A DNA stretch of 64,000 bases from Adiantum capillus-veneris. Its lineage: Eukaryota > Streptophyta > Polypodiopsida > Polypodiales > Pteridaceae. This document shows, one piece after another, positions 24,483 to 34,900 of this stretch. Numbering within the stretch: position 1 is the first letter of the stretch; each line of letters starts with the position of its first letter. The notes beneath the pieces are model-generated. The model saw only the letters and a list, made by a program, of their open reading frames with translations, did not search any database and had not been told where the DNA came from. The translations under genes were made by a program, and so were the position numbers. The stretch spans positions 55,902,619 through 55,966,618 of the forward strand of contig CM043952.1 in the NCBI GenBank assembly GCA_014529385.2. Reading direction: 5' to 3'.

Positions 24483-25525
24483 GGCGGCGGCCTTTGGGCA
24501 GCCGGCTTAAACCTCATAGTGGGCATCTTCCATTGCTCCCGGGCGGCCGTCTGCTTGCATTTTGGGGCTATTGCCCTCCATGGGCACTACATTGAACATA
24601 TATGTCCACCAAGGCCTTGCATCGCACAACATTTGACATTCATATCAAGCAAGGCACCGGCAAGGTTGGCATTTCGTGCACTCAATGCACTCCACAAGAC
24701 ATCATTTCGAACGATGAGCTCATCAAGAGCCTTTTGTGCTTTCTTAACGGCGCCACATTAGGCATGCATATCTACCAAAGCATTGTCTCGTACAACTTTC
24801 AACTTCAGTAGTCCTTGACTGATATTATCATCATGAATTTTGCTGCCATTTTCCACGACACAGCCTTCAAGATGCTAGTATAGGTGATTGCACTTAAGCC
24901 ATAGCCGTGTTGGGCATTTCCTGTTATCAGCAATCTCCAATAGGCACAACATACCAGCGAAAGCATTGATGCATGACATTCAGAAACTTGGTCGAAGTCA
25001 GAAATTCCCAGATGGCACTCCGACCGAGCAGACCGGACTGGTACGGAGACGGCCCTCGGTCAATCTTTAACGGCTAATATCTTGGCGATCGGGACTTCGA
25101 TCACTGATCTGAAAAGACCGACACGCACCACAAAGTGAGCACTTCAAGCCCATGCATTCATTTGAATTCTGTCCCCTCAGCTGCAGTTGCCCAATCTGGT
25201 ACGGATCTGCAATTAACTCTACCTTCAAACTTTCATAACTTCTTCACTGTAGCTGAATTGACGAGCTGTAAAGACAGGCCGATAGAGCACTTCAATTTTA
25301 GATCACAATATCCCATCTGTGCTCACTTCAAGCATAGCCTTTTTTAGCATCATCAAGGCATCAATTAGTCCTTTTAAGCCGCATTTGGCATACATTTATA
25401 ATTAAACTTGTCTTCTTTTTTACAAGCCCTTATCACTGCTCACTAAATGTGTAGGCTTCAAAGAAGCTTAATTTGCATTTCTCTGCTCTTTTTCTCTTCA
25501 TTGCAGCGGAGCTGCACGACACCGT

Positions 25526-26639
25526 GGGGGGGGGGATGCTCATGAAAAGGATTTCCATGCCTTGCTTGAGTCCTGGCTTAGGAATAGCTTATACAATTGA
25601 TGGATCCCAAGAGAACCTCTCTCTGGAGTGTTGTGTGGATATGCCTCTATTGCTGCATCATGCGAGTCTCTGTCATTATCTAGGCAAGCTCCTATAATGG
25701 GCATCTTGGCTCCTCTGTGGCCAAGCATTTGTGAATATTATATGTGTAGACAAAGTCAGTCTCCGATTAAAAGTGTATTCAGTATGCGTAGGTGTTTGGG
25801 CCAACGGAGCTGTACTAAACTGGAATGAAACTGTATATGCAAGGAGGGTGTGATCTACTGCTACCCCAACAAGCCTTGGGCCGATTGTAAAATCTTGAAT
25901 AGATAGTATAAAACTGGGCCGAGCCATAACATAATCCACTATGCTAGGCCCAGGGTCAGGAAAACAAGTGAACCCATTCGCTGGTGAAAAACTCTATAAG
26001 ACATTCAGGATGGGTAGTCCATGTGCAGTCTCCATGTCTGCCAAATATCTCACATACTCATTATACACCACATCCTGTGAGTACCTGGTCAATCCTAGAT
26101 CACTGACATCAAGCTCTCTTAACACCTCCTCTAGGGTATCATAGAAGGCTGTTTGAGAGTGGCATGTCCTGGCATAGAAATCCCCTAGGAGAATGATATC
26201 CCCATCCGGGAGAACTCCCATATTAGCTCATCTAAAATCATGAATGGTGACTGCCCCTTGAGCGATGCATAGAGAGATGTGCTTGAGGGGAAATATTGTA
26301 TTACAATATGAAGTGGCCTCCCCGTTTTTGCTCTCACATGGACCACATATATCTAGCATGCTCATCTCTCCGAACAATACGAATGAGAGGGTGCAACTCT
26401 TCCTTGAACAGAACTACCACACCTCTTGATCCTCTCCTGATCCATGTCCTCTATTCTTCAAGTGGTCTCCCAATGGTATCCTGTCACTCTAGGAAGTGTG
26501 ACACTAAGAGTTTGATGTGTCAGAGTAGAAAATAATGTCTCTTCCCTTGAAGCTATCCTCAAATGCACCGACATCTAGTTTCATTGATCCATTAGGAGTC
26601 GATAGTGCCATTTTAAGGCTAGTCTCATAGGTCTTGCAC
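25526..26639 (-). pseudogene. LINE endonuclease domain fragment
   Basis: The - strand reads RGVVVLFKEELHPLIRI (near 26410), GDIILLGDFYARTC (26160-26200) and PDPGPSIVDYVMA with VDHTLLAYTVSFQF (about 25830-25950). These match the order of motifs in the apurinic-endonuclease-like (EEP) domain of L1-type LINEs: a GDFNA-type block, the SxIDYV-type block and the SDH-type block. Several stops and frame changes interrupt it. It ends at the large LTR element; the reverse transcriptase that should follow is absent. Confidence 0.75.
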
Positions 26640-27489
26640 TGTCATGTAGTGTGTATTTCCAAGATCACCACTCTCCCCCCTCTATATAAAGCAAAATTTC
26701 ACTTCTCCCTTGCAACCTTCATTTCTGCCATAAGCTCTTGCATGTGTGCAATTTGTGCTAAAGTGAGGTCATCGCCCATAAATATCCCAGTTTTTAAGAG
26801 TTGCTTCCTCTTCAAGAACTCTCTCCTAGTTTCCACAGGAGGGAAACATAAAACGAGTTCTCTTTACTTAGAACCTCCTTCCCCACCCTTTCCTTGCTTC
26901 GTCACTCTCCATGCACCTGCGTGTGTGGCTTCAGAAATGCCCATGCGCTTCAAGAGTTCTCTCACTTCTTCTTACACATTTTAAATGTCCTTAAGGCCTG
27001 TAACATGCACGTGAAGGGCTCTAGTCTTTCTCTTCTGCTCTTCCTCAATGGTCATATCGATAATGGTGGTTGTCAGTGTAGCTTCAACCATCTTGGCTTT
27101 TCCCTTCTTTGCAACCTCAATCCACTCTTCAGCTTCAACAACCTTCTTTTGCGTTTTGGTGAGGACATCTGCCCATGAAGAGGCCACCCTCAACTTCTGC
27201 TCTTCCTCTTCCCGAAGAGTTTTGATGTGTTCTTTGATCTTCTCGAGCTCCTTAATCGCTAAAGGCTTAATTTCTCCCACCATTCTAGGAATACTTTGTG
27301 CCAGTTCTCCCTTAAGTTCTTCAATCTTTTTTTTTTGGCACTTATGCGTTTTTCCATATCTGATCTCCATGACTCACTAGCAACATTAACATCATCTAAC
27401 CTTTTTTGCATCACAGCTTCCATTACGTGCACCTCTGGCCTCACAATAGCTTGCATCTCCCCTTTCATGTGCCATGTACATCTCATCAT
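26640..27489 (-). pseudogene. LINE ORF1-like fragment
   Basis: On the - strand a charged, coiled-coil-rich segment (KKIEELKGELAQSIPRMV, then EKIKEHIKTLREEEEQKLR) leads into ALHVHVTGLKDI, EVRELLKRMGISEATHAGAW, and a C-terminal segment with RREFLKKKQLLKTGIFMGDD and ALYRGGRVVI. The last part has the character of the RNA-binding region encoded before the endonuclease of plant L1-type LINEs. At least two stops interrupt it. Confidence 0.6.
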
Positions 27490-27522
27490 GCATGCTTACC
27501 GAGCATCTCTTTGTCTAGCTCT

Positions 27523-27526
<4 letters not shown>

Positions 27527-27609
<83 letters not shown>
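27527..27609. repeat. GA microsatellite
   Basis: About 41 uninterrupted GA units at the 5' end of the LINE fragment. Confidence 0.96.
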
Positions 27610-27610
<1 letters not shown>

Positions 27611-27689
27611 ATCTTACAACCCACCACCACTTGACACAAAAAAATGCAACACCCCTTATGCGTGGGCTCTAAAAACCTCAAGATGAACA

Positions 27690-27694
<5 letters not shown>

Positions 27695-27733
<39 letters not shown>
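27695..27733. repeat. TG microsatellite
   Basis: About 19 TG units, 85 bp after the GA run. Confidence 0.95.
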
Positions 27734-27735
<2 letters not shown>

Positions 27736-28031
27736 TCCAATAAAGCCAAAATGAAGACTCTTGCCAAATAATTGAAACACCCTTGAGACAGAAAGGTCTC
27801 ATAAGACCAAAAGCACCCTTGGAGTTTGTGGATTGCTATGGACCATGGTGGTATGCAAACCCAAAATTAAACTTTGAATTATGCAAACCCAAAATTAAAC
27901 TTTGAATTAGAAGCTTAAAGCGTCCAATAGGTGCTACGAAAAATAAAATAAAATCGGAGCGAATCTTGGCAGATGCTTAGAGAAGCAAGAGTGGTCCCTA
28001 TTGCAGCACAGAAGGGGAGCGTATCCCGATC

Positions 28032-28446
28032 ACCAAAATACCCCTCTAATTTGTGGAAATTTAAAAAATGCCTCTCAAATTTCAAAAAATTCCCAAAATA
28101 CCCTTCTATTATTTCAGTTGGATTGTTCACGATTTCCTAATCTTTATTCTTTTTTGACAATGGAGATTTATTGTTTAGTGCTTACCATGTAATTTGTCAC
28201 AAATTACCTCCCAAAAAAAGACAATTATGTCTAAAAGTAATGAAGCAATTCATCTTCAAAGCCTACATAACCAGGTCAAATTCTAGTTTTAGTATCTTGT
28301 ATTGATAGACAATCTGTCTTCTTATGAAAAGCTACATATGTTTTTATCTTTGGATAAATTTACTCTCAGAACCAGGGTATTTTGGGAATTTTGGAAAATT
28401 TGAAGGGCATTTTGGGAATTTCCACAAATTAGAGGGGTATTTTGGT
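28032..28446. repeat. Fold-back (MITE-like) inverted repeat upstream of the xylose isomerase gene
   Basis: Two 72-bp arms at 28032-28103 and 28375-28446 are reverse complements with a few mismatches and end in ACCAAAATACCC/GGGTATTTTGGT. The spacer is about 270 bp of AT-rich sequence. Outside the arms, GCAGATGC and AGAGAAGCA occur in direct orientation on both sides (about 27971-27987 and 28471-28488), which may be the duplicated target or part of a larger unit. The arms end about 460 bp before the start codon, so the structure lies in the promoter region. Confidence 0.8.
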
Positions 28447-28903
28447 AATTTTCCCAAAAAAATCGGCTTAGCAGATGCGCAGAGAAGCAAAAGAGTGGCG
28501 CCTTGAAGGTCCCGATTGCAACACACAAGGGCAGTGTATCCGATTGCACTGTGCAGAGGAGAGAAGGGGAGCGTATGTGGACGTAGCACGTGGAGCCGAC
28601 GGATAGATACGAAGGCACAATTTGGTTATTTTACTTATACGATAGGCCCTATTCTGAAGTGGTCACGGGAGGATCGATAGGTTGTTTGTACGTTGGGTTG
28701 GCGGGGGTTCGAATCCGAATAACCCTTCTGTTAAGGGCAGTGAAGCATTCACTTGAGAGGAGAGAGAAGGAATCTGAGAGAGCATCTCAGGAAGTAATGA
28801 ATAAAACGAAGGTACAGCGAGTAGTAGGTCCATTGGGAAAACACACTCGTGCCAGTGTTGCATGGTTTTTGTTGTTCATGCACTTGCACTCTCGCAAGCA
28901 AAG

Positions 28904-28969
28904 ATGGCAACGAGACGAGTACTACTCATCACGATAATTCTGTCGTATCTGCTCTGTGCCCTCTCAGAG
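28904..28969 (+). CDS. XYLA: Xylose isomerase exon 1
   Basis: Encodes 22 residues, all signal peptide, ending CALSE. The donor GTAACG follows at 28970. Intron 1 is 230 bp. Confidence 0.88.
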
Positions 28970-31900
28970 GTAACGCATGTTGAGCTCTATTATGGGAAAC
29001 TGCATGATACTTTCTACGGTTTTGCTGTTTTGGGTTGTTCCATTCAATAAAATGTCTGATAAGCAATCCCATCACCTGCCATTATGTGCTCCAAAAGCAG
29101 CTCAAGACACAAAAGCGTTCATGCATTTAAGCGAGCAAGATGTGTTCTTTATAGGTGCTGATGGTTGATTTGTTTGCTTGTTTCTCTCGTCTTGGTCAGG
29201 ATATCATAGCGGACATGACATGTCGTGCCGATATTGGACAGGATGAAATCTCCAAGGTCTGGGAAGGCGAATTTTTCCCCAATATCTCCTACATCAGATA
29301 TGAGGTATCTTCTCTCAGTAAAGCCAGCCACATGAAAGGTGTGTTTTACAGAATGGGAGCCATTTTTAAAAGTTTGAGTTATGTTGGGACCTGCAATATG
29401 GGAAGATTAGGGGCTGCATTTTTATGTAAAATTCAGGATATCAGTTTTGTACATACACACTAAAAATGTAGATACATGCACACAAAAGGCACCATGTACA
29501 TGAGAATAATATAAGCAAATCTGTGTAATATAAGTGTGGATTATTGTCACTACAGTTAAATGGTCTATGTGAACATCCAAATGAAGCAAATACAAACACT
29601 TACACTTCCAATGGGTCATAATATTACCCGAAATTCTTTACATTAACTTTACGACACAAAGGAACTTCACGAATAAGCGTGTGACTTGGAATTTAACACT
29701 TCAAGACAAACCACGGTCTGGCAGCTAGAACGCTACCAAACAGACAACGACACCCTGTTGGCCCCAAAGACTGACGCCCCTTTCGGTATTTCTCTATTCT
29801 TATTATACTTGCGAAAAACCTGTAAACTTCCACAAGATGTCCCACTTTTATCGGGCTGAAATTCCTCTACTCCAATCCGATTTCGGCAACATAACCACAG
29901 TAGAAGTCTCCACGGACAAAATCCTAAGCAAACATAGACTTTCCACGCACTTTAGAGCTCTTTGCAAAACCTGACGAGAAATTGCAGCTCGCTGAATTCT
30001 CTATTTTGCGCTCCGATCCGCGTGCAAATCACTTTTCTGTGTAGCCCTCGAGCTCTCGCACCTGTAGGGTCACTTGCCCCTTGAATTAGACGAGATTCCT
30101 CGTGGGAAATCTTTCTAAGTTGTCTTGTACAAGCACCCAATGCTTTCCTAAGGCTCCCCTGGAAAATAAACGATCCGAACTCTTGCACCTAGTCTTCTCC
30201 AAGCTGTCCAAATCTGTCCATGGCTGTAATTGCAGGTTTTTGACCTAATTTCGCCAGCATAATGGCGCAAATATCCCTGTAGGTCAAAAGTACACTTCAA
30301 GGACACTTTCCCTTGCGATATGGAAGCTTTCCAATGAGCTGCAGGTGAATTTCAGCATGCTGTAATTTTCTGTTTTGTCACTTTTAGGTGTCTACTGCCT
30401 TGTACACGCATCCCAAGGCCTTTCCGAGGCTCCCCGGGCGATTCCTTGCAGTTTAGGTGCGAAACCCTAAACCCGTAGGAAAACACAACACGCTGTGTTT
30501 CTCTGTTTTGGACCGTTTTGAGCGGAGCGAGCATGCCTACGCATGTCTCAGGCGCTCCCGCACGCAATGGGACAGTTCCCCTGTAAATCGGACGAGTTTT
30601 CACGCGAGAAAACTCTCCGTTTTTGCATTCCTTCGCGATGGAACTGTGCGTACCTGAAGGGGATAGCAATTAGCTAATCCGGTTCCTATGCAAAAGGCTC
30701 TTGCCTTGGCAAAAGCGCATATAACCCCCAGAACTGTACATGGTCATCTGAGTAGCCCAACTAGTGAGGCATTACCATACGTGCAAAGGGGAGAGAGAGA
30801 TGCGCGAGAGCAAATCATCGCGCTACATAGAGCAAGGGAGAAGGCAAGCTTTCCATTAAAGCTGTGAGCACCTGCACCCACTAATCACACACATTGTACT
30901 TAATGGGCTATCTGTCCCCCTCTTGAAATTGGCGCCCCGCTTGCTGATGCTTCTAGCAATTGCATCAGGAGCCGCCAAGTGTCCAGTTTGCCTTGTTTGA
31001 GTTAATTCCCTAGTACTCACAACTTATAAGTGTCGCGAGGGGCCTAAATGACTTTGAGCTAAGCCTAGACACCCTTTTATTGCTCGGATTCCAGTGCCAA
31101 CTAGCCCGACCAACTCGTGGTGACTTGCCCTTCCTGACTGCGGGTGAAACTCTCGGCCGTCGGCCGTTTCACACTGACCAGGCAATGTCCGGTCATTCGC
31201 AGCTTCTAAAAGAGGGACCCAAAAATTAAACAAAAATCATTGGAAAGAAACCAACAACTCAAGTTAGCAATTGCCACGTCCTCGTGACATACCGCCCTCT
31301 TAAAATTGCAAACGTCCTGGATTGCGTGCCATATATACATGCCATGCATGATTTAGTGTGGTAAGCACCCTTTTATCATTGCATGTATCCGCAAGAAAGT
31401 CTGTCAAAACATGTATACAAATGACTTAATGAGACCTTCATACTTTGGCAAACAATGTACACTACTATTGCACTGAATCCATGAGTACATTTGATGTGCT
31501 AGCTCTATCATTACCTCTCCTTTGCAGACGTTGGGTTGGGGCATACATAGGCTGTAACCCAAAGGCCTCAAGGTAAAGCTGCAATACATTTGGTGACTCT
31601 GACAGTTCATGCTCTTCCATCCACTTTGCATCCATAGGTTGATAGTTCTTTAACTTCACCAAGTAGCATCTTGCAACCTGTCCCTTAACTTTTATGTGTG
31701 CAAAAGGCTCTTGCCTCTGCAAACGAGCATAATTCCACAATATTGTGACGTACCATCCACGACCAAGTAAGCTCAAATTTCAAGATGATTTATCAATGCG
31801 TCATAGAATCCAAGCAAATCGCCTCAAAGAATCGGCGAGCAACGTGCCATGTGGCAGACCCACATCACTCTCGCAGGAGATCTAGTGGCCAATCTACCAC

Positions 31901-34900
31901 CGTGAGACCTCTCCCTATCTCATCTTGGTGCATACTTGCATATCCTAGAAATGCAGCAGAAAATCAGCCATAATTTGACCACTCTTTGGCAAGGCGAACA
32001 TGCGGAATTTCCTGTTTGTCCTGTGAAGAGAAACCCTCTTCCTTGGTGTCATTCATCCTGTCAGTCATAGTGTAATTCCAAGTTCCTGTACTCTGTGTCT
32101 TTACCCAAAACAACCGAGGCTCACTGCTTGAGGAAAAAGTGATTGATATCCTGGCAATGGAACCTTGAAACTGGCCCGCGTGCGGCGGTAGACTTTGGCT
32201 TTCACCCGAAGTTCTTTACTTTAACTTTACGATACAAAGGAACTTCACGAATAAGCCCGTGACTGGAATTTAACACTTCAAGACAAACCACGGCCTGGCA
32301 GCTAGAACGCTACCAAGCAGACAACGACACCCTGTTGGCCCCAAAGACTGGCAGTCTGGCACCCCTTTCGGTATTTCTTTATTCTTATTATACTTGAGAA
32401 AAACCTGTAAACTTCCATAAGATGTCCCACTTTTATCGGGCTGAAATTCCTCTACTCCAACCCGATTTTGGCAACATAACCACAATAGAAGTCTCCACGG
32501 ACAAAATCCTAAGCAAACATAGACTTTCCACGCACTTTAGAGCTCTTTGCAAAACCTGGTGAGAAATTACAGCTCGTTGAATTCTGTGTTTTGCGCTCCG
32601 ATCCACGTGCAAAGCACTTTTCTGGGTAGCCCTCGAGCTCTTGCACTTGTAGGGTCACTTGCCCCTTGAATTAGACGAGATTCCTTGCGGGAAATCTCTC
32701 TAAATTGTCCTGTACAAGCACCCAATGCTTTCCCGAGGCTCCCTTGGCAAATAAACGATCCGAACCCTTGCACCTAGTCCTCACCAAGTTGTCCAAACCT
32801 GTCCATTGCTGTAATTGCAGGTTTTTGACCTAATTTCGTCAGCATAACGGCGCAAATATCCGTGTAGGTCAAAAGTACACGTCAAGGACACTTTCCCTTG
32901 CGGTATGGAAGCTTTCCAATGAGCTGCAGGTCAATTTCAGCATGCTGTAATTTTCTGTTTTGCCACTTTTAGGTGCCTACTGCCCTGTACAAGCATCCCA
33001 AGGCCTTTCCGAGGCTCCCCTGGCGATTCCTTGCAGTTTAGGTGCGAAATCCTAAACTTGCAGAAAAACAAAGCAGGCTGTAATTCTCTGTTTTGGACCG
33101 TTTCGAGCGGAGCAAGCACGCCTACGCGTGTCTTAGGTGCTCCCGCACGCAATGGGACCGTTCCCCGTAAATCGGACGATTTTCACGCGAGAAAACTCTC
33201 CGTTTTTGCATTCCTTCGCGATGGAACTGTGCGTACCTGAAGGGGATTAGCAATTACCTAATCCGGTTCCTGTGCAAAAGGCTCTTGCCTTGGCAAACGC
33301 GCATAAAACCCCCAGATGTCACGTGACACATTCCAACCCTATGTGTCCGTGGACTAGCTACACCATAGTAGGGTTTAGTCAGTTTAGATTAGCAGTGATC
33401 TGGCACTTTTGTGAGTCTATTCGTAGACCGTGCATGCCCAGTCACTTAGCATAGATGCATATCCTCCGGTTGCACACAGCATGATCATCGGAATTCCCAT
33501 CAGAATCCATTAGCATCAGTTAGGGGAATTTTCCCGTGCATTTAGCCTATTTTCCTATTTTAGGTTATTTTCACTTATTATTTTTAAGTGACTTTCCAAC
33601 AAAAGTAGGTAGGGCAATTTTGCTAAGTTAATATATAAGCAAACCCAAGTTAGCACTTTCTAGCAGAAGAGGCAGCAGGAGCACCTTGCTCAACAGGGAA
33701 CTTCTCAGCAAGACCAACCCTCGTGACTACTCTGGCGTTTTCTCCACAGAAGACCTGGCGTTTTTGCATCAGATCAGCCTTGGCGATTTGTGCACAGCAG
33801 ATTAGCCCCGGCGTCATCACGACACAGCAGATTAGCCTAGCGTTTTTGCATTTGCAGAACCCCGGCGACAGAAGGACCAATTTCAGCCCCTGGCGTTTTT
33901 GGATTTCAGCAGCAAATTAAGACCGGCATTATTCACCTAAAGTGTAGCAGATTCAGCCCATAAAGACCATCAGTTTTCAGCCCTAAGAAACCTCATTTTC
34001 CAGCCAAGAAAACGCAGCCAAAACAGTCATTTTCAGCCACTGAAACAGTCCCCGAAATCAGCGATTAGAAGATCCCAGATTTCAGCCATCAAGTCGTCGT
34101 CGTCATCACCGTCGTCGTCATCGGCATAGTCCCATTGCATCAGTCCATTGCATTCGCATTGTACACCTTTGTGCAATCAAAGTAGACCACTCTCGCCGAC
34201 GAGAGTGGGGCCTTCGGAGGAGGGTTTTACAACCTCTCAGGTGTCGTATCTCTTCTCTCTCCTCCTCTCAGTCTCATTCACTTGCACACACAATCCACTC
34301 ACTTTGTTCGTGATCATAGCATTCTCCATAAGACAGAAGACTCTCTTCTTCCCTAAGAACTAAAAGGAACCTTGAGCAATAAGGATCACTAATCTTGAGA
34401 AAATACAACATTCATTCCGCTGCACCTAACACCAGAACTGTACATGGTCATCTGAGTAGCCCAACTAGTGGGGCATTACCATATGTGCAAAGGGGAGAGA
34501 GAGATGCGTGAGAGCAAATCATCACGCTACATAGAGCAAGGGAGAAGGCAAGCTTTCCATTAAAGCTGAGCACCTACACCCACTACCCACACACACTGTA
34601 GCACTTAATGGGCTGAAATAAGCCCCCTCTTGAAATGGGCGCCCCCTCTTGCTGATGCTTTTGGCAATTGCATCAGGAGCCGCCAAGTGTCCAGTTTGCC
34701 TTGTTTGAGTTAATTCCCTAGTACCCACAACTTATAAGTGTCGCGAGGGGCCTAAATGATTTTGAGTTGAGCCTAGACACCCTTTTCCTGCTTGGATTCT
34801 AGTGCCAACTAGCCCAACTAACTCGTGGTGACCTGCCCTTCCCAATTGTGGGTGAAACTCTCGGCCGTCGACCGTTTCACACTGGCCACGCAATGTCCGG

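Larger units (their letters stand above)
13789..25521 (-). mobile_element. Large non-autonomous LTR element (LARD-like) carrying a nested copia
   Basis: Two related LTRs (13789-16168 and 17691-25521) bound a 1.5-kb interior. LTR termini are TGTCG...CGACA. The tetramer CCGT precedes the left LTR (13785-13788) and follows the right one (25522-25525), fitting a target duplication. A purine run next to the left LTR (AGAGGGGGTGGA on the - strand) and a TGG-starting primer-site candidate next to the right LTR (TGGTGAACCCGATGCG on the - strand) set the orientation. The nested copia at 18929-24482 interrupts the right LTR. Without it the element is about 6.2 kb. There is no protease, integrase or reverse transcriptase, so mobility would need enzymes supplied by another element. 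Confidence 0.82.
17691..25521 (-). repeat. LARD-like LTR, right copy (5' LTR), split by a copia insertion
   Basis: The LTR is made of 17691-18928 and 24483-25521, about 2.27 kb after removing the nested element and one copy of GGCGG. It starts TGTCGGGGGATATG and ends GCTGCACGACA. Confidence 0.87.

Noticed and set aside
28590-28937. 115-codon frame overlapping exon 1
   Set aside because: It is in a different frame from the xylose isomerase start and spans the promoter and 5' leader; the spliced signal-peptide start at 28904 fits the family better.
34148-34363. Hydrophobic 71-codon frame
   Set aside because: It lies wholly within a solo LTR and has no counterpart in sister LTRs.
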